A program made the translations under genes and the position numbers. A stretch of DNA of 64,000 nucleotides, from assembly GCF_000714935.1 (NCBI RefSeq), contig NZ_JMIR01000009.1, forward strand, positions 61,341 through 125,340. Reading direction: 5' to 3'. The notes under the pieces are model-generated. The model saw nothing but the letters and a program-made list of their open reading frames with translations. It made no database searches and had not been told where the DNA came from. Position 1 is the first letter of the stretch, and each line of letters opens with the position of its first letter. This stretch comes from Tumebacillus flagellatus (lineage in GTDB: Bacteria > Bacillota > Bacilli > Tumebacillales > Tumebacillaceae). This document shows positions 52,683 to 61,150 of the stretch, piece by piece.

Positions 52683-52711
52683 TTGACGGAACCGCCCGCA
52701 CTCGGTATCAT
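52683..52711 (+). promoter_or_regulatory. Promoter of the trpD operon
   Basis: TTGACG at 52683-52688, 17 bases, TATCAT at 52706-52711. It would give a leader of about 275 bases before trpD, in the same place as the B. subtilis trp promoter (between aroH and the first trp gene). Confidence 0.7.
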
Positions 52712-52787
52712 TTAATATAGTTAAGTTAAGCAGAGGCATTAGTTGAGAGAAGTAGCTGGCGGAGCGCCAATTTTGTTTTTTCTGAAA

Positions 52788-52841
52788 GAGCCGAGAAGAG
52801 TGCAGAATGAGTGGAGCCGAGACGAGTTGAGCCGAGTTGAT
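52788..52841 (+). promoter_or_regulatory. TRAP-binding array of 11 triplets in the trp leader
   Basis: Triplets start at 52788, 52793, 52798, 52803, 52809, 52814, 52819, 52824, 52829, 52834 and 52839. Nine are GAG; the fourth is CAG and the last GAT. Nine of ten steps are exactly five bases, one is six. TRAP is an 11-subunit ring binding eleven (G/U)AG triplets with 2-3-base spacers, so number and spacing fit precisely. Bound TRAP would hold this RNA single-stranded and let the terminator at 52895 form. Bases 52816-52825 are partly complementary to 52888-52897 and could form the antiterminator. Confidence 0.9.
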
Positions 52842-52894
52842 TTGTACGGGATGGGTGTATCCATTTTTCCTGTGCTATTCTTCCTGGTCCTCAC

Positions 52895-52922
52895 GGTCAG
52901 AGCATGCGCTCTGGCCTTTTTT
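52895..52922 (+). terminator. Attenuator terminator of the trp leader
   Basis: GGTCAGAGC (52895-52903), loop ATGC, GCTCTGGCC (52908-52916), then six T. It is a 9-bp stem with one G-U pair. It lies 54 bases after the TRAP array and 74 bases before trpD, as expected for the transcription attenuator. Confidence 0.92.
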
Positions 52923-52951
52923 ATTAGATCGTACGTAGAGAATACGCAAGC

Positions 52952-52990
52952 GAGCAAGTTGAGATGAGATGTGAGCTGAGAGGAGTCGAG
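52952..52990 (+). promoter_or_regulatory. Second GAG array over the trpD ribosome binding site
   Basis: GAG triplets start at 52952, 52961, 52966, 52973, 52978, 52983 and 52988, with AAG at 52948 and 52956 as near matches. The last four are exactly five bases apart, and the one at 52983 is part of the AGGAG ribosome binding site. In Bacillus, TRAP sites over the start regions of trpG, trpP and ycbK block translation. The same is inferred here for trpD. Confidence 0.75.
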
Positions 52991-52995
52991 TGAAG

Positions 52996-54030
52996 ATGAA
53001 ACAAGCATTGATGGCTGTGATAAGCGGAGAGACGCTGACCGCCAAGGAAGCGGAAGCGGCGATGGAGCAGATCATGGCAGGGGAAGCGACGCACGCGCAG
53101 ATCGCGGGGTTTTTGACGGCGCTGCGCATGCGCGGCGAGACGGTGGAAGAGATCACCGGGTTCACGCGGGCGATGCGCCGCTTCTCGACCAGGGTTGAAT
53201 CGAGATTGGGCGGTCTCGTCGATACGTGCGGCACCGGCGGCGACGGAGCGGAGACGTTTAACATCTCCACCACCGCGTCGTTCGTCGCGGCGGCGGCGGG
53301 CGTGCCGATCGCCAAGCACGGCAACCGCGCCGTGTCGTCGAAGTCCGGCAGCGCGGACGTGCTGCAGGCGCTCGGCGTGGAGATCGCGCTGACCGAAGAG
53401 CAGGCGGCGTACTGCTTGGAGCAGGTCGGCATCGCGTTTTTGTTCGCGCAGACCTATCATCCGGCGATGAAGCACGCGATCGCGCCGCGCAAGGAACTGG
53501 GGTTTCGCACGGTGTTCAACGTGCTCGGCCCGCTGACCAACCCGGCAGGCGCGAAGCGCCAAGTGATCGGCTGCTTCCTCCCCGACCTCGTGGAGAAGAT
53601 GGCGCACGTGCTCGCCGAACTCGGCGCGGAGCACGCGCTGGTCGTGCACGGGCTCGACGGACTCGACGAGATCACCGTCACCGGCCCGACCAAGATCGCC
53701 GAAGTGCGCGACGGCCAAGTCGTCGACGTCTACACGCTCACGCCGGAAGATGTCGGTCTCGACCGTTATGAAATCGAGGAGCTGCGCGGCGGCGACGCGA
53801 TCGTCAACGCGGCGATCGCCCGCGAAGTGCTGCGCGGCAAATCGGGCGCGGCGCGCGACGTGGTGGCGTTCAACGCGGGCGCGACGATCTACGTGGCAGG
53901 TCTTGCCTCTTCGATCCGCGAAGGGGTGGAGATGGCGTTGCGGGCGATCGACAGCGGACGCGCTTTGCACGTGTTGCAAGAGTTGGTATTCACGACGCAG
54001 CAAGTGACGCAGGAAAGGGAGTTGGCGTAG
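52996..54030 (+). CDS. trpD: Anthranilate phosphoribosyltransferase
   Basis: A 344-residue TrpD joining anthranilate to PRPP. Seen are DTCGTGGDGAETFNIST (PRPP loop), AKHGNRAVSSKSGSADVLQALG and KELGFRTVFNVLGPLTNPA. ATG 52996 lies ten bases after AGGAG; the GTG at 52990 is only four bases away and is rejected. It is the first gene behind the TRAP leader. trpE, which normally stands here, is absent. The trpC start directly follows its stop. Confidence 0.96.
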   Translation: MKQALMAVISGETLTAKEAEAAMEQIMAGEATHAQIAGFLTALRMRGETVEEITGFTRAMRRFSTRVESRLGGLVDTCGTGGDGAETFNISTTASFVAAAAGVPIAKHGNRAVSSKSGSADVLQALGVEIALTEEQAAYCLEQVGIAFLFAQTYHPAMKHAIAPRKELGFRTVFNVLGPLTNPAGAKRQVIGCFLPDLVEKMAHVLAELGAEHALVVHGLDGLDEITVTGPTKIAEVRDGQVVDVYTLTPEDVGLDRYEIEELRGGDAIVNAAIAREVLRGKSGAARDVVAFNAGATIYVAGLASSIREGVEMALRAIDSGRALHVLQELVFTTQQVTQERELA

Positions 54031-54819
54031 ATGATTCTCGATCGCATTGTAGAAGTGAAGCGGCAGGAAGTCGCGGAGTTGGCCAAGGCTTTCAACCGCG
54101 AGGAAGCGTTGGCGGAAATCGCCAAACTGCCGCCGACGCGCGGGTTTGCCGACGCGCTGCGGGCGGCGTCCGCGTACATCGGCCTGATCGCCGAGGTGAA
54201 GAAAGCCTCTCCGTCCAAGGGCGTGATTCGACCCGACTTCGATCCGGTGGTGATCGCCAAAACGTATGAAGCGGCAGGCGCGTCCTGCTTGTCCGTCCTG
54301 ACCGACGAGCAGTTCTTCCAAGGGCACGCCGATTATTTGCGCAAGATTCGGGCAAGTGTCAATCTTCCGCTGTTGCGCAAGGATTTCATCATCGACGAAA
54401 AGCAAATCTACGAAGCGCGGCTGATCGGCGCCGATTGCGTGCTGCTGATCGCGGCGATCTTGACGACGGAGCAACTGCGGGAGTTCCGCGAACTGGCGTC
54501 AACGCTCGGCCTCGACGCGCTGGTGGAAGTGCATGACGAAGCGGAGTTGGAGCAGGCGCTGGCATCCGGTGCGACGCTGCTTGGCGTTAACAACCGCGAT
54601 TTGCGCGATTTCACCGTCGATCTCGGCACGACCGCCCGCATCGCGAAGCTCGTGCCGGACGGGACGCTGCTCGTCAGCGAGAGCGGCATCGTCACGCATG
54701 ACGACGTGCGCGCGGTGAAAGAAGCGGGGGCGGCGGCCATCCTCGTCGGCGAAACGCTGATGCGCGACCCGGAGATTGCGCCGTCTGTCGATCTGTTGTT
54801 GGGGCGTGTGTCGCAATGA
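54031..54819 (+). CDS. trpC: Indole-3-glycerol phosphate synthase
   Basis: A 262-residue TIM-barrel TrpC that closes the indole ring. Seen are LIAEVKKASPSKGVIRPDFDP (catalytic Lys), LLRKDFIIDEKQIYEARLIGADCVLLI, LGVNNRDLRDFTVDL and LVSESGI. It begins at the base after the trpD stop and overlaps trpF by four bases. Confidence 0.97.
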   Translation: MILDRIVEVKRQEVAELAKAFNREEALAEIAKLPPTRGFADALRAASAYIGLIAEVKKASPSKGVIRPDFDPVVIAKTYEAAGASCLSVLTDEQFFQGHADYLRKIRASVNLPLLRKDFIIDEKQIYEARLIGADCVLLIAAILTTEQLREFRELASTLGLDALVEVHDEAELEQALASGATLLGVNNRDLRDFTVDLGTTARIAKLVPDGTLLVSESGIVTHDDVRAVKEAGAAAILVGETLMRDPEIAPSVDLLLGRVSQ

Positions 54820-55442
54820 CGTTGGTGAAAGTGTGCGGGATCAAGACCCGCGAGGCGTATGAGCGCTTGCAGGAGCTTCGAGCCGATTTTGTCGGATTCG
54901 TTTTTGCCAAGAGCAAGCGGCAGGTAACCGCCGAACAAGCGGCCGCACTCGGCTCTGGAAAAAACGCCCCCGGTCCGCAACGGGTCGGAGTCTTCGTCAA
55001 CGAGTCGGTGGAAAGCCTGTTGCAGACGGCCGAAATCGCCGGCCTGCACGTGTTGCAACTGCACGGCGACGAGTCGCCGGAGTTCTGTCGAGAGCTGCGG
55101 GCGCGCACGTCGCTGCAGATTTGGAAAGCCTGGGGTGTCAAGAATGACGAAGGCGACGCCCTGCTCACGGCGTACACAGATGTGGTGGATGCCGTTCTCC
55201 TCGACAATGACCGCGGCGGAACGGGCGAGAAATTCCCGTGGGAGGCGATCCCGAAGCTGCATGGCTTTACGAAGGATCTGCCGCTGTTCATCGCGGGCGG
55301 TCTGCACCCGGACAACGTCGGCGATCTGCTCGCCGCGCACGCCGTCGAAGGTGTGGATGTGTCTTCGGGCGTAGAAACAGAAGGGGTCAAAGACCTCGCG
55401 AAAATCACAGCATTCGTAACGAAGGTGAGGGAACAACGATGA
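54816..55442 (+). CDS. trpF: Phosphoribosylanthranilate isomerase
   Basis: A 208-residue TrpF performing the Amadori rearrangement of phosphoribosylanthranilate. Seen are [13 protein letters not shown] (catalytic Cys), [48 protein letters not shown] (catalytic Asp) and [12 protein letters not shown]. It overlaps trpC and trpB by ATGA on each side, showing tight translational coupling. Confidence 0.96.
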   Translation: MTLVKVCGIKTREAYERLQELRADFVGFVFAKSKRQVTAEQAAALGSGKNAPGPQRVGVFVNESVESLLQTAEIAGLHVLQLHGDESPEFCRELRARTSLQIWKAWGVKNDEGDALLTAYTDVVDAVLLDNDRGGTGEKFPWEAIPKLHGFTKDLPLFIAGGLHPDNVGDLLAAHAVEGVDVSSGVETEGVKDLAKITAFVTKVREQR

Positions 55443-56638
55443 GCACGACGACCCCGGATCAACGCGGACGATTTGGCAACTTCGGCGGCAAGTTCGTCCC
55501 GGAAACGCTGATGAACGCTCTGGAGCAACTGGAGCGCGACTATGAAACGTATACGAAAGACCCGGAGTTTATCGCTCAACTCCGCTACTACTTGAACGTC
55601 TACTCCGGCCGTCCGACTTCGCTGTACTACGCGAAGAACTTGACGGAGCAACTGGGCGGCGCGAAGATCTACCTCAAGCGCGAAGACTTGAACCACACCG
55701 GCGCTCACAAGATCAACAACTGCCTCGGGCAAGGGTTGTTGGCGAAGATGACAGGCAAGAAACGCGTCATCGCGGAGACCGGCGCCGGCCAACACGGCGT
55801 GGCGACGGCGACCGTTTCGGCGCTGCTCGGTCTTGAATGCACGGTGTTCATGGGCGAGGAAGACATCGAGCGCCAGAAGCTCAACGTCTTTCGCATGAAA
55901 TTGATGGGTGCCGAAGTCGTTCCGGCGAAGTCCGGCACCCGCACGCTCAAGGACGCGACCAACGAAGCGATCCGTCACTGGGTCGAGCATGTGGAAGATA
56001 CGTTCTACATCATCGGCTCTGTCGTCGGCCCGCACCCGTACCCGATGATCGTGCGCGACTTCCAGCGCATCATCGGCGACGAGACCCGCGAGCAGATTCT
56101 CGAACTCGAAGGCCGTCTGCCGGACACGATCGTCGCTTGTGTCGGCGGGGGTTCGAACGCGATGGGGATCTTCTACCCGTTTGTCAACGACGAGTCGGTG
56201 AAGCTGATCGGCGTGGAAGCGGCGGGTAAGGGCATCGACACCGAAGAGCACGCGGCGACGATCACGCTCGGTCGTCCGGGCATCATCCACGGTTCGCTGA
56301 CCTACCTCTTGCAAGACGAATACGGACAAGTGCAACCGGCGCACTCGATCTCGGCGGGCCTCGACTATCCGGGCATCGGGCCGGAGCACGCGCATCTGGC
56401 GGAAACCAAGCGCGCGACGTACCTCCCGATCACCGACGACGAAGCGTTGGACGCGTTCCAAATGCTCTCCCGCGTCGAAGGCATCATTCCGGCGCTCGAA
56501 TCTTCGCACGCGATCGCGCAAGTCGTCAAACTCGCGCCGACGTTGCCGAAGGACCACATCATCGTCGTCTCGCTGTCCGGGCGCGGCGACAAAGACGTGC
56601 ACAGCGTGGCACAGGCATTGGGAGGGATTGACGTATGA
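55439..56638 (+). CDS. trpB: Tryptophan synthase beta chain
   Basis: A 399-residue PLP enzyme that condenses indole with serine. Seen are [15 protein letters not shown], the PLP Lys in [23 protein letters not shown] and [10 protein letters not shown] (phosphate loop). The start is ATG 55439, overlapping the trpF stop; the open frame further upstream runs in a shifted frame over trpF and is not used. It is the classical TrpB1 type, paired with trpA. Confidence 0.97.
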   Translation: MSTTTPDQRGRFGNFGGKFVPETLMNALEQLERDYETYTKDPEFIAQLRYYLNVYSGRPTSLYYAKNLTEQLGGAKIYLKREDLNHTGAHKINNCLGQGLLAKMTGKKRVIAETGAGQHGVATATVSALLGLECTVFMGEEDIERQKLNVFRMKLMGAEVVPAKSGTRTLKDATNEAIRHWVEHVEDTFYIIGSVVGPHPYPMIVRDFQRIIGDETREQILELEGRLPDTIVACVGGGSNAMGIFYPFVNDESVKLIGVEAAGKGIDTEEHAATITLGRPGIIHGSLTYLLQDEYGQVQPAHSISAGLDYPGIGPEHAHLAETKRATYLPITDDEALDAFQMLSRVEGIIPALESSHAIAQVVKLAPTLPKDHIIVVSLSGRGDKDVHSVAQALGGIDV

Positions 56639-57471
56639 GTTCGATCGCAGAAACGTTTAGACGCTTGCAAGCGAACGGGGAGAAGGCGTTCATCCCGTTT
56701 CTGACGGCAGGCGACCCGTCGATTGAGATCACCGAACAGCTGATTCTCGAACTCGACCGCATCGGAGCGGACATTATCGAGATCGGCATCCCGTACAGCG
56801 ACCCGCTCGCCGACGGCCCGACGATTCAAGAAGCGGCTTTGCGCGCTCTGAACGCCGGCGTGCGCATGCCGCACGTGTTGGAGATGGTTCGCCGCCTGCG
56901 CCCGCAGGTCAAAGCGTCGCTCGTGCTGTTCACCTACGCCAACCCGGTGTTCCAATGGGGCGTGGAGCGGTTTTTTGAAACGGCGCGGGAAATCGGTGCG
57001 GACGGCGTGATCATTCCGGACTTGCCGCTTGAAGAAAGCCAAGAAGCGCTGGCGGCCGCAGCTCGTAACGGCGTCGACCTCGTGCCTCTCGTCGCCCCGA
57101 CGTCGCAGCAGCGCATCTCGAAACTGTGCGCACAGGGCCAAGGCTTCATCTATTGCGTCGCCGCGCTCGGCGTGACCGGCGTGCGCGAAACGGTCAACGA
57201 GGATTTGCCGCAGATCGTGGCGAATGTCAAACAGCATACCGATTTGCCGGTGGCGGTCGGCTTTGGCGTCGGCTCTCCGGAACAAGCGGAGATCATCGGC
57301 CGCTATGCGGACGGCGTGATCGTCGGCAGCGCGCTGGTCAAGCGTGTCGCTCCGATCGCAGACGCGCTGGCTGCGGGCGATCTCGAACTGCTTGAAGCGA
57401 AAAAACGCGAGCTGGTCGAATTCGCCGCCTCGCTGAAAGCGCCGCTCCGTCAGAGCCGTGCCGGGGTCTAA
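56635..57471 (+). CDS. trpA: Tryptophan synthase alpha chain
   Basis: A 278-residue TIM-barrel TrpA that cleaves indole-3-glycerol phosphate and passes indole to TrpB. Seen are [17 protein letters not shown] (catalytic Glu is in the following [18 protein letters not shown], as is the catalytic Asp) and [30 protein letters not shown]. It overlaps trpB by four bases. hisC, present between trpA and tyrA in B. subtilis, is missing. Confidence 0.97.
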   Translation: MSSIAETFRRLQANGEKAFIPFLTAGDPSIEITEQLILELDRIGADIIEIGIPYSDPLADGPTIQEAALRALNAGVRMPHVLEMVRRLRPQVKASLVLFTYANPVFQWGVERFFETAREIGADGVIIPDLPLEESQEALAAAARNGVDLVPLVAPTSQQRISKLCAQGQGFIYCVAALGVTGVRETVNEDLPQIVANVKQHTDLPVAVGFGVGSPEQAEIIGRYADGVIVGSALVKRVAPIADALAAGDLELLEAKKRELVEFAASLKAPLRQSRAGV

Positions 57472-57475
57472 CCCG

Positions 57476-58630
57476 ATGCGGCCCGCGGTGCAGAAGGCAA
57501 AAGCGGAGGAAGCTCCGCTGTTTGCCAAGGGTGTGATCATCGGATGCGGGCTGATCGGCGGTTCTCTGGCGCTCGCCCTGCGTGAAAACGGGGCGGTGCA
57601 ACACTTGGCAGCTGTCGATTCCAACCCGTCCTCTTGCGAACTGGCCGTTGAACTCGGGGTGGTGGACGCCGCGTACTCGACGCTGCGGGAAGCGGTGACC
57701 GACGCCGACCTGATCGTGTTCGCCGCGCCGGTGCGCCAGACGTGCGAACTGTTGGCGAAACTCGCCGCTTTGCCGCTCAAGCCGGGCTGCATCGTCACCG
57801 ACGTGTGCAGCACCAAAGCGGAAGTGTGCGCACAAGCGGCGCGATTGCTCCCGTCCGGGGTACACTTTATCGGGGGGCACCCGATGGCCGGTTCGGAGAA
57901 GTCCGGCGTGAAAGCGGCGAACGCGCGGCTGTTTGAGAACGCCGTCTACGTGTTGACGCCGCCGGAGGGGACCGACGCGGACGCGTTCGCCAAACTGGTG
58001 CAGGCGATCGAGTCGGTGAAAGCGCAAGTGCTGGTGTTGGAGCCGGCGGTGCACGACCGCGTGGTGGCGGCGATCTCGCACGTGCCCCACATCATCGCGG
58101 CGCAGTTGGTCGATCAAGTGATGCGCCTCTCCGGACATCCGGAGCACGGCGGTCTGTACACCAAGCTCGCGGCGGGCGGTTTCCGCGACGTGACGCGCAT
58201 CGCGTCCGGCAATGCCCAGATGTGGCGCGACATCGTGTTGAGCAACCGCGATGTGATTCGCGAACTGCTGGTGGATTGGCAGGTCGGCGTGGCGGATCTC
58301 TTGGCGAAGTTGGACGAGAGCGAAGGCGGAGGGCTGCAGAGCTTCTTTCACGAAGCGGCTGCGTTTCGCGACGCGCTCCCGACCAAGCTGCGCGGGGCGG
58401 TGCGCTCCGTGTACGAAATTTCCATCGACGCGCCCGACGAGCCGGGCGTGATCGGCAAAGTCGCCACGCTGATGGGGATTCACGGCATCAACTTAAACGG
58501 CGTCGGCTTGATTGAAAGCCGCGAAGAAGACAACGGGCAAGTCCTGCTCTCGTACCGCAGCAAGCGCGACATGGAGCAGGGGGCGCACGTGCTGTTGATC
58601 AACGGGTTTCAAGTGTATTTCCGCGATTAG
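57476..58630 (+). CDS. tyrA: Prephenate dehydrogenase with ACT domain
   Basis: A 384-residue TyrA making 4-hydroxyphenylpyruvate for tyrosine. NAD motif GVIIGCGLIGGSLALAL at residues 18-34. VTDVCSTKAEVC and FIGGHPMAGSEKSGV are family signatures (catalytic His). A C-terminal ACT domain (about 315-384, VYEISIDAPDEPGVIGKVATLM) probably senses tyrosine. ATG 57476 is used; GTG 57458, inside the trpA end, is possible. It follows trpA by four bases. Confidence 0.93.
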   Translation: MRPAVQKAKAEEAPLFAKGVIIGCGLIGGSLALALRENGAVQHLAAVDSNPSSCELAVELGVVDAAYSTLREAVTDADLIVFAAPVRQTCELLAKLAALPLKPGCIVTDVCSTKAEVCAQAARLLPSGVHFIGGHPMAGSEKSGVKAANARLFENAVYVLTPPEGTDADAFAKLVQAIESVKAQVLVLEPAVHDRVVAAISHVPHIIAAQLVDQVMRLSGHPEHGGLYTKLAAGGFRDVTRIASGNAQMWRDIVLSNRDVIRELLVDWQVGVADLLAKLDESEGGGLQSFFHEAAAFRDALPTKLRGAVRSVYEISIDAPDEPGVIGKVATLMGIHGINLNGVGLIESREEDNGQVLLSYRSKRDMEQGAHVLLINGFQVYFRD

Positions 58631-58691
58631 GGATTTTGGGGCGAGACTGTTTCGCGATCCATTGTTTTTTTAGAGAGAGAGGTTGTTGGAC

Positions 58692-59975
58692 ATGGAGAAA
58701 CAAATCCAACCCGTTACTCGTCTGTCCGGCGCGGTCACCGTGCCGGGCGACAAATCGATCTCCCACCGGGCGGTGATGTTCGGGGCGCTGGCGGACGGCG
58801 TGACCCGCATCACCGGCTTCCTGCCGGGGGCGGACTGCTTGAGCACGGTCGATTGTTTCCGCAAGCTCGGCGTGCAGATTGAGCAGCACTCGGCGACGGA
58901 GCTTTCCGTGCACGGCGCGGGACTGACTGGGCTGCAAGAGCCGGTCGACGTGCTCGATGTCGGCAATTCCGGCACCACGGCGCGCTTGATGCTCGGCATC
59001 TTGGCGGGGCAACCGTTTCATTGCACGGTGACGGGCGACGCGTCGATTCGCAAGCGTCCGATGGGCCGTGTGGCGACTCCGTTGCGCCAGATGGGCGCGC
59101 ACATCGACGGGCGCGACGGCGGCCGGTTGGCTCCGCTGTCGGTACGCGGCGGGAATCTGCAGGGGATCGTCTACGAATCTCCGGTGGCAAGCGCGCAAGT
59201 CAAGTCGGGCGTGCTGCTCGCCGGTCTGTTTGCCGAAGGGGAGACGGGCGTGCGCGAACCGGAGATGTCCCGCGACCATACGGAGCGCATGTTGCAAGCG
59301 TTCGGCGTGAACGTCGGACAGCGCGACGGGACTATCACCGTCCAAGGCGGCTCGCGGTTGACGGCGACCGACATTCATGTGCCGGGCGACATCTCGTCGG
59401 CGGCGTTCTTGCTGGTGGCGGCGTCGATCGTGCCGGGCTCGGACGTGACGATTCGCGGCGTGGGTCTCAACCCGACCCGCACGGGGATTCTCGACGTGCT
59501 GCTTGAGATGGGCGCGCAGATCGAAGTGCTGAATGAACGCGTGGAAGGCGGCGAACCGGTCGGCGACCTGCGCGTGCAGGGCAGTCCATTGCGCGGCACG
59601 ACGGTGCGGGGCGAGATCATCCCGCGCTTGATCGACGAAGTGCCGGTGCTCGCCGTCGCTGCGACACAAGCGGAGGGCGTGACGGAAATCCGCGACGCGG
59701 CGGAGTTGAAAGTCAAAGAATCCAACCGCATCGCCACCACCGCCAACGAACTGCGCAAGTTCGGCGCGGACGTGGAAGAGTTGGAGGACGGGCTGCGAAT
59801 CCGGGGCGGTGTCAAGCTCAAGGGCGGCGCCGTGATCGAGACGCACCATGATCACCGCATCGCGATGTCGATGGCGGTGGCGGCGCTGGTGGCAGACGGG
59901 CCCACGACGATCCGGGATTGGGAATCGGTTGACGTTTCGTTCCCAGGATTCGCAGAACTATTGCAAAATCTCTGA
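58692..59975 (+). CDS. aroA: 5-enolpyruvylshikimate-3-phosphate synthase
   Basis: A 427-residue EPSP synthase (aroE in B. subtilis). Seen are [50 protein letters not shown] and the C-terminal [13 protein letters not shown]. The stretch NSGTTARLM is of the class II kind found in Bacillales. ATG 58692 follows GAGAGG by nine bases. It supplies EPSP to AroC at the start of this gene block and closes the operon. Confidence 0.96.
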   Translation: MEKQIQPVTRLSGAVTVPGDKSISHRAVMFGALADGVTRITGFLPGADCLSTVDCFRKLGVQIEQHSATELSVHGAGLTGLQEPVDVLDVGNSGTTARLMLGILAGQPFHCTVTGDASIRKRPMGRVATPLRQMGAHIDGRDGGRLAPLSVRGGNLQGIVYESPVASAQVKSGVLLAGLFAEGETGVREPEMSRDHTERMLQAFGVNVGQRDGTITVQGGSRLTATDIHVPGDISSAAFLLVAASIVPGSDVTIRGVGLNPTRTGILDVLLEMGAQIEVLNERVEGGEPVGDLRVQGSPLRGTTVRGEIIPRLIDEVPVLAVAATQAEGVTEIRDAAELKVKESNRIATTANELRKFGADVEELEDGLRIRGGVKLKGGAVIETHHDHRIAMSMAVAALVADGPTTIRDWESVDVSFPGFAELLQNL

Positions 59976-59982
59976 AAATGTA

Positions 59983-60011
59983 TTGACAACCGGAACCTGT
60001 CGGCATACAAT
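59983..60011 (+). promoter_or_regulatory. Sigma-A promoter downstream of aroA
   Basis: TTGACA at 59983-59988, 17 bases, TACAAT at 60006-60011, near consensus. It begins eight bases after the aroA stop and reads into a short non-coding unit. Confidence 0.8.
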
Positions 60012-60017
60012 GTAACT

Positions 60018-60096
60018 GTAAGCTTTAGTTCTGGTTTCTCTCCACTCCTATCATATTTCGCCTGACCGGGGGACGTCCTGGTCAGGTACTTTTTTG
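60018..60096 (+). ncRNA. Candidate short RNA of about 80 nt
   Basis: The unit runs from the expected start of the promoter at 59983-60011 to a terminator (CCTGACC at 60061-60067 with GGTCAGG at 60080-60086, extended by inner pairs, then a T run near 60090-60095). The first 40 bases are pyrimidine-rich (GGTTTCTCTCCACTCCTATC) and unpaired by eye, which is common in base-pairing small RNAs. No coding frame with a ribosome binding site lies inside, and the next plus-strand gene starts 400 bases on. The role is unknown. It could also be an attenuated leader. Confidence 0.55.
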
Positions 60097-60158
60097 TTTG
60101 TAAGCGTTTTCTGAAAGGGTATACATTCCGGAACTTGGAACCTCTTCCGTTCCCAAGC

Positions 60159-60201
60159 AAAAAGACACGGTCGCTGCCAAACAGCGGCCGTGTCTTTTTT
60201 T
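60159..60201. terminator. Bidirectional terminator
   Basis: GACACGGTCGCTG pairs with CAGCGGCCGTGTC inside A and T runs. On the minus strand it lies 12 bases past the stop of the 60213-60362 gene. Confidence 0.85.
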
Positions 60202-60212
60202 TCATCTCTTTT

Positions 60213-60362
60213 CTACATTGTCGGGTTCGTCTTCATCGCTTCGGCGACGGCGACGCGTTCGTGCGGTTGCAGAAACGTCATGGCTTCGGCGAGTCCTTTG
60301 GACAGTTTCAGGTTGAGGGCGAGCAGTTCTTGCACCAGTTTTTCGTAGTCGGTTTCTTCCAT
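60213..60362 (-). CDS. Small helical protein of 49 residues, unknown
   Basis: The frame reads MEETDYEKLVQELLALNLK, then SKGLAEAMTFLQPHERVAVAEAM and KTNPTM, acidic and likely two helices. ATG 60362 follows AAAGGAG by seven bases, and a strong terminator stands behind the stop. I recognise no family. It may be one of the small Bacillales proteins of the Spo0E or regulatory type, but the Spo0E signature (SxxxD) is not present, so no name is given. Confidence 0.6.
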   Translation of the reverse strand: MEETDYEKLVQELLALNLKLSKGLAEAMTFLQPHERVAVAEAMKTNPTM

Positions 60363-60496
60363 ATCCGCTCTCCTTTCCTAGAGCTCCGTACTCTAACGTA
60401 TCGGGATTTGAGAGACGTAGACCAAAAAACTGACACGTCTACCTCGTCCACACGGCGAATACGATATATGGACGTGGACAAAGGGGGAAGCGCCAA

Positions 60497-61024
60497 GTGT
60501 TCGTGTGGAAGTTGTTGGTTCGTGTGTGTGCGGCACAGGTCGTCATCGTCCTGTTTATCTTGATAAAAATTCTCGGGGTCCCGTACATGGTCTGGAGGCT
60601 GCTCGGCACGTCCGGCGCGGCGATGGTCACGTTGGATGTCGCGACGATCCTCTGCGGCACGGGGGCGGCGCTCTCGATGGGATGGCTCGGGTATCAACAG
60701 GCGCGCGGGTTCCGCCGCGCGCGGAGAGTGCGGGAGGGCGTTTGGCACATGGTGTGCATCCACGGGCCGGCGTTCGCTTTTTTGCTGTATAAATTCATGC
60801 ACGGGGCGGCGTGGGACACCCATCTGCTGCTGTTGCTCTCCGGCTGGGTCTCGATGATCTCGCACCCGATGAACCTCGTCGGCTTCTACGGGCCGTGGGT
60901 GGACGGGGCGGCGCTGGTCGCGATGGCGGGCGTCTACCTGCTCGGGGTGTTCGTCTACCATGACGAACAGCGCCAGATTCCGCCGGAGCGGTTGCCGATT
61001 CGATTTAAGAAGTCGGGGTCGTGA
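60497..61024 (+). CDS. Membrane protein with four or five segments, unknown
   Basis: A 175-residue protein with hydrophobic segments near residues 5-25, 43-62, 85-100, 108-125 and 133-152, and a polar C-terminal tail. No domain recognised. The start is GTG 60497, seven bases after AAGGGGGAAG. It ends before a terminator at 61033. No neighbour suggests a role. Confidence 0.6.
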   Translation: MFVWKLLVRVCAAQVVIVLFILIKILGVPYMVWRLLGTSGAAMVTLDVATILCGTGAALSMGWLGYQQARGFRRARRVREGVWHMVCIHGPAFAFLLYKFMHGAAWDTHLLLLLSGWVSMISHPMNLVGFYGPWVDGAALVAMAGVYLLGVFVYHDEQRQIPPERLPIRFKKSGS

Positions 61025-61032
61025 AATAAACC

Positions 61033-61067
61033 AAGCTGTTGTGGATGGTCGCAACAGCTTTTATTTT
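61033..61067 (+). terminator. Terminator
   Basis: AAGCTGTTG pairs with CAACAGCTT, followed by T-rich sequence. Confidence 0.85.
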
Positions 61068-61070
61068 TGC

Positions 61071-61129
61071 TTGCATAAAGAACGCATGTTCGCATATAAT
61101 GTAAACAACACTACAGGAACGCACGTTCT
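61071..61129 (+). promoter_or_regulatory. SOS-controlled promoter with two LexA boxes
   Basis: TTGCAT at 61071-61076 and TATAAT at 61095-61100 form the promoter (18 bases apart). GAACGCATGTTC with flanks (61079-61092) lies between them. GAACGCACGTTC (61117-61128) lies just behind the transcription start. Both fit the Bacillus LexA/DinR consensus CGAAC-N4-GTTCG except at outer bases. They precede a translesion polymerase, a typical SOS gene. Confidence 0.82.
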
Positions 61130-61150
61130 CCTTTTAGCGGAGGTAATCAT

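Noticed and set aside
52743..52967. A 74-codon frame in the trp leader as a leader peptide
   Set aside because: It has a TTG start, no ribosome binding site, no Trp-codon run, and overlaps the TRAP array and terminator, which explain the conserved sequence pattern better.
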